A stretch of DNA of 64,000 nt from Candidatus Peribacterales bacterium (GTDB lineage: Bacteria > Patescibacteriota > Gracilibacteria > Peribacterales > Peribacteraceae): positions 186,001 to 250,000 of the forward strand of contig JAGVDM010000004.1 in the NCBI GenBank assembly GCA_020058765.1, given 5' to 3'. Below the pieces are notes generated by a model that did not search any database, had not been told where the DNA came from, and worked only from the letters and a program-made list of their open reading frames with translations. Numbering within the stretch: the stretch's first letter is position 1; the number at the start of each line of letters is the position of its first letter. The translations under genes were made by a program, and so were the position numbers. Shown here one piece after another: positions 32,169 through 39,699 of the stretch.

Positions 32169-34058
32169 GTGCATGCTCTCTTAAAGACCACAGTTGCGGT
32201 TCCTGTTGCGCTTCTTGCGCAGGTACTCTTTGTGTTGCCTGTCTTCTCGCAGGAGGAATGTGTTGGGAAGCTCTACGGCACTTCTGGATGCCCCGTGATT
32301 CAGGAGGCAGCGAAAACCGTCTCCACTACTTGCGGTAATGGCGTTGTGGAAGCGAACGAAGAATGTGACTTAGGCCGCTTTAATGGTCTTACGAATTGCA
32401 CTGAAGAATGCAGAATTCTCTTCTGTGGAGATAGTGTTGTTTCGCCCTACCTCGGTGAAGAATGTGAGCCACTCACAGAACAGTACTATGGTATAGATCC
32501 GCAAACTGGCGCACTCACAAAAGAAATTCGCTTTGTCACCCCAAGCTGCAGCGCCATTTGTGAGGCACCTACATGTGATACAAGTGGGCAGTGCTTTGGC
32601 GGCTGTCGCCGAAAGTTCCTTCCAGAATGCGTTGGAGAAGCCAAGCTTGTTCCTTCGGTGATTCAGGTCACTACAGCCGTGGTACAGAAATCGAGTTCCT
32701 CGAGCAGCGCTGTGCCTGCCCCAAGTGCAGACGCCGAAACGGTAGATCATGGTGCCGCACCAGTAGAACCGGAAAGCGACGAAGTTCAGCTGCCAGCAAC
32801 TGCTCAGTCGGCATCGAGCGCAACAGGCGCGGCTCTCTCGCTCGATGAAGCCAGCCCTGTACCAGAACCAATGACTCCTACCCCGCAAATGTCGGCAGCC
32901 AATTTGTGGTGTGGCAATGGAATTGTGGATGCGGGTGAGGAATGTGATGATGGAAACTTTATTAATAGCGATACATGCCCCAACAACTGCAAGTTGCCTA
33001 TTTGCGGGAATGCAATTCGCGAGGGCGAGGAGCAGTGCGACGACGGCAACGAATTGAACACGGACTTCTGTAGCGATAATTGCAAGCACACCATGTGTGG
33101 CGATGGTGTAGTACAGAAGAATGAGGAGTGTGATGATGGTGCGCGAAATTCCAATGTAAAAACAGACGCTTGCCGCCTACAGTGTGTACGTGCGCATTGC
33201 GGAGATGGTGTAACAGACAGCGGCGAAACGTGTGACGACGGCAATACAGACAGCACAGATTTCTGCACTGTTTCGTGCACGCGCCCTGTGTGCGGTGACG
33301 GTTTTGTGCAGGATGGAGAAGAGTGTGACGACGGAGAAAAGAATAGTGATGAAGCAAAAGATGCTTGTCGCCGCGACTGCACCAATCCTGTCTGTGGCGA
33401 TGCAGTTATAGACACAGGTGAAGATTGTGATGATGGCAATGCTAATGATCTTGATGAGTGCACAGCACTCTGCGTGCATACGAAGTGCGGAGACGCAGTT
33501 GTTCAGGCTGCAGAAGAGTGCGATGACGGCAATGCTGATGAAACAGATGAATGTAGCACGCGCTGCACAAACACATTCTGTGGAGATGGCTATGTTCAGG
33601 GAAATGAGCAGTGCGATGACGGCAATGATGTATCTACAGATGACTGCACAGCAGAGTGCAGCAAAGCTGTATGTGGAGATGGCTTTCTGCAAATGAATGA
33701 AGAGTGCGACGATGGGCCGCAGAACTCGAATACAGCCGCAGATGCCTGCAGAGAAGACTGCTCAATGGCGCTTTGCGGTGATGGTGTAGTCGATAGCAGC
33801 GAAGAGTGCGATGGTGGTGATCGCTGCACCCCGGAATGCACCAAAATTACATTCGGCATGATCTTGCGGTCGCACATGTGGCTCCTAGGGGGTGGTGGCG
33901 TACTGATCGGCGGAGGAGGCCTCACCGGAGGCTACATGCTCATTCGCCGGAGTTCTTCCCTCAAGAAAGGTTCAAAAAAGGGGGCCAACGAATCTGTAGA
34001 CGATATCCCGCTCTCGCAATTTGAACTGCCTTGGCACCGGTGGGGCAAGCAGTCATAG
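32169..34058 (+). CDS. Surface protein with twelve DUF4215-type cysteine-rich repeats
   Basis: 629 residues from a GTG at 32169. TACAAT (32139-32144) is the likely -10 box. The signal peptide is about 1-28. Twelve repeats of the form CGDGxVxxxEECDDGNxxxxDxCxxxC are counted: two N-terminal (from about residue 55), then ten in tandem from about 250 to 560. A Ser/Ala-rich linker separates the groups. A Gly-rich membrane helix near 573-595 and a basic C-terminal tail anchor it. These repeats, known from myxobacteria and eukaryotes, form disulfide knots and may bind calcium through the Asp-rich turns. It has no LPxTG motif. Confidence 0.88.
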   Translation: MHALLKTTVAVPVALLAQVLFVLPVFSQEECVGKLYGTSGCPVIQEAAKTVSTTCGNGVVEANEECDLGRFNGLTNCTEECRILFCGDSVVSPYLGEECEPLTEQYYGIDPQTGALTKEIRFVTPSCSAICEAPTCDTSGQCFGGCRRKFLPECVGEAKLVPSVIQVTTAVVQKSSSSSSAVPAPSADAETVDHGAAPVEPESDEVQLPATAQSASSATGAALSLDEASPVPEPMTPTPQMSAANLWCGNGIVDAGEECDDGNFINSDTCPNNCKLPICGNAIREGEEQCDDGNELNTDFCSDNCKHTMCGDGVVQKNEECDDGARNSNVKTDACRLQCVRAHCGDGVTDSGETCDDGNTDSTDFCTVSCTRPVCGDGFVQDGEECDDGEKNSDEAKDACRRDCTNPVCGDAVIDTGEDCDDGNANDLDECTALCVHTKCGDAVVQAAEECDDGNADETDECSTRCTNTFCGDGYVQGNEQCDDGNDVSTDDCTAECSKAVCGDGFLQMNEECDDGPQNSNTAADACREDCSMALCGDGVVDSSEECDGGDRCTPECTKITFGMILRSHMWLLGGGGVLIGGGGLTGGYMLIRRSSSLKKGSKKGANESVDDIPLSQFELPWHRWGKQS

Positions 34059-34077
34059 AAACCTCGATGGTCCTTTG

Positions 34078-35490
34078 TTACAGCGTTCGCTGCTGAATGC
34101 TCCAGTCGGCAAGCTCTTTGGGCACGTCAGAAACCAGGATCAATCGAGATCCCTTGGGAACTATTCCAAATGTTCGTAGTGCCTCCATGCCGCGGAGAAT
34201 GGTTTCCTCCGGCTCGCCAAATGCAATGTGTAGAGGATACACGCCATAGAGCAGCGTCATAACGCGCTGAACAGATTCCTCATTGGTGCAGGCAATCACG
34301 GGCACATGTGGTCGAAACTTGCTGATTTGCTGAGCTGTTCTGCCTGAGCGAGTGAATACGAGAATAGCAGCCGCATCAGTTGTGCGGGCAAGGTTCACTG
34401 CAGCCTGCGACCGAGCATCGTATTCATCTTCGCTCAAACGAATATCGGACGGGGATGTGAAGCGTGCGATATGTGCTTCTGTGGAGCGCAGCAAACGATC
34501 CATGGCTTCCAGAGCTGTTACTGGATGTCTGCCGGTGGCTGTTTCGCCGGAGAGCATAGTCGCATCGGTCCTTTCTGTTGCAGCGTGAGCCACATCGGTC
34601 ATTTCTGCCCGTGTAGGGATTGGGTGATCCTTCATGCTCTCAAGCATGTGCGTGGCTACAATGACCGGCTTACCAGCATCGGAGCAGCGTACGACGATTT
34701 CATCTTGAATGGCAGGCAGGCGCTCAAATGGCACCTCTGCACCCAAATCGCCACGGGCCACCATGATGCCATCGGATGCCTGGATGATTGAGGCAATGTT
34801 CTCTACGGCGCGGGCCGTTTCAATTTTGCTCACAAGCGCAACGGGGGTTTCCTTCTTGCGGAGAAACGCCCGAACTTCCTCCACTTCATCTGCTGATCGA
34901 ATGAAGGATAACGCGAGGAAATCAACGCCTTGTGCACCTCCAAAGGCAACGTCATCCCAATCTTGATCCGTGAGTGATGGAAGATCGACATCCGCACCAG
35001 GAAGATTCACATGGCGTCTGCTCCCAATTTCGCCGTCTTCCCTTGCCTTCGCCAGCACTGTTTTGTCGGGGTTTATGGCAACGATGTCGAAAGAAAGCTC
35101 ACCATTATCAATCAGAATACGATTGGTCTCCTGTACGTCCTTGGCAAAGCCGTCGTAGTTCACCGTCACGAATCCCGGCTGATTGGCACGCTTATCGCTC
35201 TCGGAAATGAAAATAATCTCGTCACCGGCATGCACTGTAAGAGGTGTCTGTACGTCACCTGTGCGAATTTCAGCACCTTTGGTATCCAGTAGGATGGCAA
35301 CAGGGATTGCACGCCCTTTGTTCACTGTGCGAATTCTCGCAATCACTTCTTCATGCTCCTTTCTTGTTCCGTGGGAGAGGTTGATGCGTGCCACGCTCAT
35401 GCCGTTATCCGCTAGAGCGCGAATCTGTTCCACAGAGGCGCAGGCAGGCCCCAGAGTGCAGACGATTTTGGTAAGACGACAGTGCGACAT
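34078..35490 (-). CDS. pyk: Pyruvate kinase
   Basis: 470 residues, family-typical length. It begins with TKIVCTLGPA and ARINLSHGTRKEHEE, then LLDTKGAEIRTGD, and the active-site helix VSKIETARAVENI (catalytic Lys, Mg-binding Glu) followed by GIMVARGDLGAEVPFERLP. The C-terminal domain has the TRSGRTA loop. It converts phosphoenolpyruvate and ADP to pyruvate and ATP. An extended -10 box, TGCTATACT (35539-35531), lies 40 nt upstream. Confidence 0.97.
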   Translation of the reverse strand: MSHCRLTKIVCTLGPACASVEQIRALADNGMSVARINLSHGTRKEHEEVIARIRTVNKGRAIPVAILLDTKGAEIRTGDVQTPLTVHAGDEIIFISESDKRANQPGFVTVNYDGFAKDVQETNRILIDNGELSFDIVAINPDKTVLAKAREDGEIGSRRHVNLPGADVDLPSLTDQDWDDVAFGGAQGVDFLALSFIRSADEVEEVRAFLRKKETPVALVSKIETARAVENIASIIQASDGIMVARGDLGAEVPFERLPAIQDEIVVRCSDAGKPVIVATHMLESMKDHPIPTRAEMTDVAHAATERTDATMLSGETATGRHPVTALEAMDRLLRSTEAHIARFTSPSDIRLSEDEYDARSQAAVNLARTTDAAAILVFTRSGRTAQQISKFRPHVPVIACTNEESVQRVMTLLYGVYPLHIAFGEPEETILRGMEALRTFGIVPKGSRLILVSDVPKELADWSIQQRTL

Positions 35491-35570
35491 GCGCAGATGG
35501 GCTGTGTAAACGGATCTGACTATTACTTACAGTATAGCATAAAAGTCATGGCTTTTCCCTAGCACATAAG

Positions 35571-35599
35571 AAAAAGGACCCCTCGTGCGAGGAATCCTT
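35571..35599 (-). terminator. Rho-independent terminator after the Tyr-rich gene
   Basis: On the minus strand AAGGATTCCTCG and CGAGGGGTCCTT pair (two mismatches) and are followed by TTTTT, 22 nt beyond the stop at 35621. Confidence 0.75.
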
Positions 35600-35620
35600 G
35601 TTCCCTTTCCTCCATCACGC

Positions 35621-36073
35621 CTACCAGGAGTACCCGTAGGATGGACGATCACAGTAGGAGTAATGGCAAGGATCATACGTTCGGCGAGTGGAGTACCGAG
35701 TACGCACCTCGTAGGGGTGGTAGCTCCGGTTGTTGTAGTGATAGTTGTAGCTTGGGTACTGGTAGTACGGCGTATTCGTGTAGCTGTAGTTGTAGCATGC
35801 GCCATCGCTGCCGTAGTAGTGGCAGTTGGAATAGCCGCCATTCCACCGCGTGTTATACGAATTGTTATACGAGTTTCCGTAGTTATAGCTCGGGTAGTAG
35901 TTGTTCGAATTGTTGTAGTACGGCGTATCGTAGTTGTACGAATTGTTATAGTACGGTGTGTTGTAGTAGTTCGGGGCAACATAGGAGTATGCCTCTACAC
36001 CCCCGACGTTCGCAGCGAAGGCGACGAAGGCCGTAATGCCGATGGTGCCGATTGAAATGAGGAGTTTCTGCAT
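35621..36073 (-). CDS. Secreted Tyr/Asn-rich low-complexity protein
   Basis: 150 residues from the ATG at 36073; a longer frame (36133) starts inside the promoter. The signal peptide is MQKLLISIGTIGITAFVAFA, cleaved near residue 21-28. The mature protein is dominated by Tyr, Asn, Ser and Pro in short repeats such as YYNNSYNYDTPYYNNS and YPSYNYGNSYNN, ending in an Arg/Tyr-rich tail. Four Cys are present. Such composition suits an extracellular matrix, adhesive or self-assembling protein, possibly with Tyr cross-linking; this is inference. It has its own promoter and terminator. Confidence 0.75.
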   Translation of the reverse strand: MQKLLISIGTIGITAFVAFAANVGGVEAYSYVAPNYYNTPYYNNSYNYDTPYYNNSNNYYPSYNYGNSYNNSYNTRWNGGYSNCHYYGSDGACYNYSYTNTPYYQYPSYNYHYNNRSYHPYEVRTRYSTRRTYDPCHYSYCDRPSYGYSW

Positions 36074-36104
36074 AACCGTGGGGGAAATTTGAGAAAGGTT
36101 GTCG

Positions 36105-36133
36105 ACTGTACGCAGGACTACGCGAATCGTCAA
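36105..36133 (-). promoter_or_regulatory. Promoter of the Tyr-rich protein gene
   Basis: TTGACG (36133-36128), 17-bp spacer and TACAGT (36110-36105), 31 nt before the ATG at 36073. Confidence 0.6.
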
Positions 36134-36190
36134 TGATGCTAAATAACACTAAATAGAATTTGGCAAGTACTCTACGATCAATATCGTCAT

Positions 36191-37339
36191 CTACGCTACA
36201 GCCTTGCAGAGTGAAGAGATGATGGTATCCAGAATTTGCATTTGTGCACTGGAAGAAAACTGAGAGAGAATCTTCGCTCGCGCAGCACGGGATACTGCTT
36301 GCCAGTGTATTTCGTCAGCGTAGAGCTTCTCCATACAGCTTGTCATTGCCTGTACGTCTTTCTCATGAATTAAGTACCCAGATACACCGTCATCAATTTC
36401 ATGCACGATGCCAGCGTGACGAGTGCCAATCACAGGGACTCCACATGCCATTGCTTCTTGGATGACGAGCGGTGTTCCCTCGCGATCTCCATAACGCCCT
36501 TCAACCGCATGATGGAGAAGTACATGCGATTGCCGTAGAACCTCGCGAACTTGTATATGAGATAGCGCACCTAGGAAATGAACCGAATCCTGCAAATTCT
36601 GATTGCGCACATATTGACGAAGAACATGCTCTCGCGGACCCGAACCAACAATGTTATAGACAGAGTTCGGCTGTTTTTTGTGGAAGTCCGCAAACGCTTG
36701 TAGCGAATATATTGTCCCTTTTTTTTCCACAAGTCGGCCAACCGAGAGAAACGTGAATGGTGAACGAGAAGGGGGTGATGGTGCAGGGTGGAAAAACTCT
36801 GTATCAACACCGTAGTTCCAAACCACCACTTTCTCTTGCGGTGCACCAAGGGCAACAAGTTGTTTCTGCATTTCCTGCGAAACCGCAATGAGGCCAACGG
36901 CAGAGTGAAAAAGTTTTTTGTATTGTGCGGAATAGAGCTTGAGTGCGCGTCTATCGAACGCGTCGTATCCATGGAAATTACAAATGACCGGTATACCAAG
37001 AGTGTTTGCGGCAGAAAGTACATTCACGCCGGAAGGGCCAAATTCTGCAAGAATGACGTTGATCCTGTGCTCGCGAAAAATCTTCATGTACGTTGCGGTT
37101 CTTGCGCGGTGCACGAAGGGATCAGCAATATACGCACCCAGTGGCGTATTGATGGCACGAGTGAGAAATGACTGTGTTGGTGGAGCGAGAATAGCTGCTG
37201 AATCGAATGGAGGTGTATGCACTCGAACAGGAAAACTTTCAGCGAATATACGAACGTTAGCCAGATGTGTTGCATGCTGCATCACAAAAGTCTCAGATGG
37301 CTTAATTGCCCGGCTTTTCACGATCGCAAGATTATACAT
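36191..37339 (-). CDS. Glycosyltransferase family 4 (GT-B fold)
   Basis: 382 residues. The C-terminal domain has the GT4 hallmarks FTFLSVGRLVEKKG, YNIVGSGPRE, VHFLGALSHIQVREVL and the E-x7-E motif in EGTPLVIQEAMACGVPVIGT, which binds the nucleotide sugar. The N-terminal acceptor domain contains NFHGYDAF. It probably adds a hexose to a surface glycan or lipid on the cytoplasmic side. The neighbouring GT31-like gene lies 9 nt upstream in the same direction, so the two form an operon. Confidence 0.92.
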   Translation of the reverse strand: MYNLAIVKSRAIKPSETFVMQHATHLANVRIFAESFPVRVHTPPFDSAAILAPPTQSFLTRAINTPLGAYIADPFVHRARTATYMKIFREHRINVILAEFGPSGVNVLSAANTLGIPVICNFHGYDAFDRRALKLYSAQYKKLFHSAVGLIAVSQEMQKQLVALGAPQEKVVVWNYGVDTEFFHPAPSPPSRSPFTFLSVGRLVEKKGTIYSLQAFADFHKKQPNSVYNIVGSGPREHVLRQYVRNQNLQDSVHFLGALSHIQVREVLRQSHVLLHHAVEGRYGDREGTPLVIQEAMACGVPVIGTRHAGIVHEIDDGVSGYLIHEKDVQAMTSCMEKLYADEIHWQAVSRAARAKILSQFSSSAQMQILDTIISSLCKAVA

Positions 37340-37348
37340 GCGAAAATT

Positions 37349-38053
37349 CTAGCGTGTTTTCGTATTCCGCCCAATCGAGAGCATTTGTTGGAATGCAACA
37401 CGAAGTTCCGATCGCAGTGCAGAGGCGTAAATTTGAAATTTCTCACGAGGAGACAAATAATGTTGCAAGAGAACACGGCCAACCAGAACATCTTCTATGC
37501 CGCCGAGGTCTGTATTGAACGTTTCTTCGTACGATCGGCCATACTGAGCAATTGCAGCAACTGCACCCCAGCTCAATGTGTATAGCTTTCCTGCGTAGAA
37601 TGGGCAAAACCAAGGGTAGCTTTGTTTGCGAAAAGGCAATTGTCGTTCTTGAAACCATCGAGTTGAAGTGATGGGTAGTGTAAACAATGGGCGTATCCCG
37701 CAGTAGGATCCGTGGCAAAGCTCTACAATTGAAGAGGGGAGTTTCCCGCTAAGAGGGCTCGCTAAAATTGAATCATCCATTTTAATCAAATAATCAAATC
37801 CCCCACGTCTGGAGAAGAATTCCAGCATGCGAAGTGTCTTTGATGCGAGCTGTGCGTATGCATCCTCGCAAGGGAGAAACAGATCCATACCGGAAAGCGT
37901 CGGCTCGCGGCAGTGAGGATCTGCATATACAAAAAACACTTCAATACTCGGATCTTTCAGCGGAGATTGAAACCAATCTTGTGCCAGCAACTCCTTGCGC
38001 AAACGCGCATATGGCTCTCGCTGGCAGGAGTACACACAAAGAATGAATCGCAT
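37349..38053 (-). CDS. GT31-like (beta-1,3-galactosyltransferase type) glycosyltransferase
   Basis: 234 residues. The DxD-like metal site is FDYLIKMDDSILA (about 88-100), with YPWFCPFYAGKLYTLSW and the EDV motif in LGGIEDVLVG near residue 190. That triad (DDx, P-Y-C/Y-G-x-G/Y, EDVxxG) is characteristic of GT31 enzymes that transfer Gal or GlcNAc in beta-1,3 linkage, best known in animals and plants. No membrane anchor is seen. It precedes the GT4 gene by 9 nt and probably acts in the same glycan. Confidence 0.75.
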   Translation of the reverse strand: MRFILCVYSCQREPYARLRKELLAQDWFQSPLKDPSIEVFFVYADPHCREPTLSGMDLFLPCEDAYAQLASKTLRMLEFFSRRGGFDYLIKMDDSILASPLSGKLPSSIVELCHGSYCGIRPLFTLPITSTRWFQERQLPFRKQSYPWFCPFYAGKLYTLSWGAVAAIAQYGRSYEETFNTDLGGIEDVLVGRVLLQHYLSPREKFQIYASALRSELRVAFQQMLSIGRNTKTR

Positions 38054-38132
38054 AGCGGTTCTTGAAATATACAGGAGATACTCCTCACTCAGTACAGTCT
38101 TGTGAGTGTTGGAATTTCGTTGCGTGAGTCAT

Positions 38133-38209
38133 TGGTACCCCGGACAGGATTCGAACCTGTGACCTACAGCTTAGAAGGCTGCCGCTCTATCCACCTGAGC
38201 TACCGGGGC
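38133..38209 (-). tRNA. tRNA-Arg (anticodon UCU)
   Basis: 77 nt including encoded CCA. The acceptor GCCCCGG pairs with CCGGGGT (terminal G-U), discriminator A. The anticodon loop CTTCTAA gives TCT and the T-loop is GTTCGAATC. Its leader contains an exact 20-nt copy of its own 5' end (38286-38305). Confidence 0.97.
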
Positions 38210-38316
38210 ACTGTGGTAATGCTATTCTTTGACAGACACCGCGGTTCGCTTATTTGATGTGTGACTCGCGCAAGCGCTCGTCAACCCACCTGAGCTACCG
38301 GGGCATACGAACAGTA
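38210..38316 (-). other. Structured leader of tRNA-Arg with a copy of the tRNA 5' end
   Basis: Read on the minus strand, the -10 box TATACT (38316-38311) is followed at 38305-38286 by a perfect 20-nt copy of the tRNA start plus one flanking base (38210-38191), offset 95 nt. Next comes a hairpin TGAC-GA-GCGCTTGCGC-GA-GTCA in which GA faces GA and the loop is CUUG, then TAAGCGAAC and AGCATTACCA just before the tRNA. Similar elements occur before tRNA-Phe. Confidence 0.65.
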
Positions 38317-38398
38317 TAGCAAGAAATCGTGGCTTTCTCATGGGCATTTCTCGGTCGGCAGCCAAGAAGACGCCTTGGCAACGAGAGGTGCTGCCAGT

Positions 38399-39118
38399 AT
38401 GCTACGAGCGATGAAATACAAGCGCGTAATGCTCAAAATCTCCGGCGAAGCTCTCGCAGGAAACAAGGAGTTTGGTCTCGACCACCCCACACTCACCGCT
38501 CTCGCAAAAGACATTCTGTCTGTAACAAAAAAGGGTGTGCAGATGGTGGTTGTCGTGGGTGGGGGGAATATTTGGCGCTATCGCGACACAACAGATAGCG
38601 GCATTGAACGTACAGCAAGTGACGCTATGGGCATGCTTGCGACGATTATGAACTCTGTTGGTCTGCAATCTGCATTGGAATCGATGGGTGCTGATACACG
38701 CGTGTGCAGTGCAATCGACGTACCGCAACTCGCCGAGCCATTCATTTACCGGCGAGCTGTTCGCCACTTACAGAAGAAGCGCATCGTGATTTGCGCAGGT
38801 GGAACGGGCAACCCGTTCTTCACAACCGATAGTGCGGCAGCACTCCGTGCATCCGAACTCAATTGTGACATTCTTCTAAAGGCTACGAATGTGGATGGCG
38901 TGTACGACAAAGATCCCAAGAGGAACAAAAATGCCAAGCTCTACAAAAATGTGTCGTTCGATGAGGCGATTGAGAAGAATCTCAAGGTGATGGATCAGGC
39001 GGCTTTCAGCCTTTGCCGCGAGCAGAAACTTCCCATTCGCGTATTCAATTTGGGCACCAAAGGTGCTCTCCTCAAGGCAGCCACGGGTTCACCTGTTGGC
39101 ACACTTGTGCATTTGTAA
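38399..39118 (+). CDS. pyrH: UMP kinase
   Basis: 239 residues from the ATG at 38399, preceded by GAGAGGTG with about 8-nt spacing; the ATG at 38411 (MKYKRVMLKISG) matches the usual family start and is the alternative. Motifs: MLKISGEALAG, VVVVGGGNIWRY, MGMLATIMNS, ICAGGTGNPFFTTDSAAALRA and the C-terminal GTLVHL. It phosphorylates UMP to UDP with ATP. frr follows after 14 nt, the common pyrH-frr order. Confidence 0.97.
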   Translation: MLRAMKYKRVMLKISGEALAGNKEFGLDHPTLTALAKDILSVTKKGVQMVVVVGGGNIWRYRDTTDSGIERTASDAMGMLATIMNSVGLQSALESMGADTRVCSAIDVPQLAEPFIYRRAVRHLQKKRIVICAGGTGNPFFTTDSAAALRASELNCDILLKATNVDGVYDKDPKRNKNAKLYKNVSFDEAIEKNLKVMDQAAFSLCREQKLPIRVFNLGTKGALLKAATGSPVGTLVHL

Positions 39119-39132
39119 TCTTCCCCACCACT

Positions 39133-39675
39133 ATGGCAGACGCCGACATTACAACATTCGTCGCAGAAGCGAAAAAGGTCATCGATTTCCTCCATACCGA
39201 ATTTTCGAAACTTCAAACAGGGCGCGCAAACGCTTCTCTGATTGAACATGTGGAAGTGGAAGCCTATGGCACAAAGCAAACGCTGCAAACGGTTGCTGGG
39301 ATTAGTGTGCAGGATGCGCGCACTATCGTGGTGCAACCATGGGATAAAAGTGTCATTCAAGCTATTGAGCAGGCTCTGCACAAAGCAGATCTTGGTACCG
39401 CTCCGGTGAATGACGGACATGTGATCCGCATTAATTTACCCCCTATGACGGAAGAGCGGCGTGCAGTGCTTGTGAAGCATGTGAACACACTCGCAGAAGA
39501 GGCAAAGATCAGCCTCCGCCATTCACGTCATGAAGCGGTAGAAAAGATCCGGAAGGAAACCGATGAGGATGTTCGCGAAACGCAGCTCGAAACTCTGCAG
39601 AAGGCGGTCGATAAGGCAAATGCAGATATTGAGGAGACGGCGAAGAAGAAATCGGAGGAAGTGATGACCGTGTAA
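39133..39675 (+). CDS. frr: Ribosome recycling factor
   Basis: 180 residues from the ATG at 39133. RRF features: LQTGRANASLIEHVEVEAYG, the hinge and domain II around ISVQDARTIVVQPWDKSVIQAIE, and the C-terminal helices RHSRHEAVEKIRKETDEDV. It splits post-termination ribosomes together with EF-G. It is co-transcribed with pyrH. The -10 box of the next gene lies just beyond its stop. Confidence 0.97.
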   Translation: MADADITTFVAEAKKVIDFLHTEFSKLQTGRANASLIEHVEVEAYGTKQTLQTVAGISVQDARTIVVQPWDKSVIQAIEQALHKADLGTAPVNDGHVIRINLPPMTEERRAVLVKHVNTLAEEAKISLRHSRHEAVEKIRKETDEDVRETQLETLQKAVDKANADIEETAKKKSEEVMTV

Positions 39676-39699
39676 CTCCTGTCTTGCTACACTCCGCAC

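Noticed and set aside
32930-33850. Regularly spaced repeats resembling a CRISPR-like array
   Set aside because: The repeat is a coding cysteine motif in one long frame with amino-acid-level, not nucleotide-level, conservation.
33880-34058. Sortase-substrate C-terminus on the cysteine-rich protein
   Set aside because: It has a membrane helix and basic tail but no LPxTG-like motif before the helix.
35585-36055. Long plus-strand frames rich in Val/Ile/Arg opposite the Tyr-rich gene
   Set aside because: They are the antisense of Tyr/Asn repeats (TAC/AAC), lack a start context, and the minus-strand gene has signal peptide, promoter and terminator.
38210-38316. Hammerhead ribozyme reading of the GA-flanked hairpin in the tRNA leaders
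   Set aside because: The flanking GA pairs resemble hammerhead stem II, but the CUGANGA and GAAA core and a cleavage site are not present in all three leaders; in Phe the GA pairs lie inside a continuous helix.
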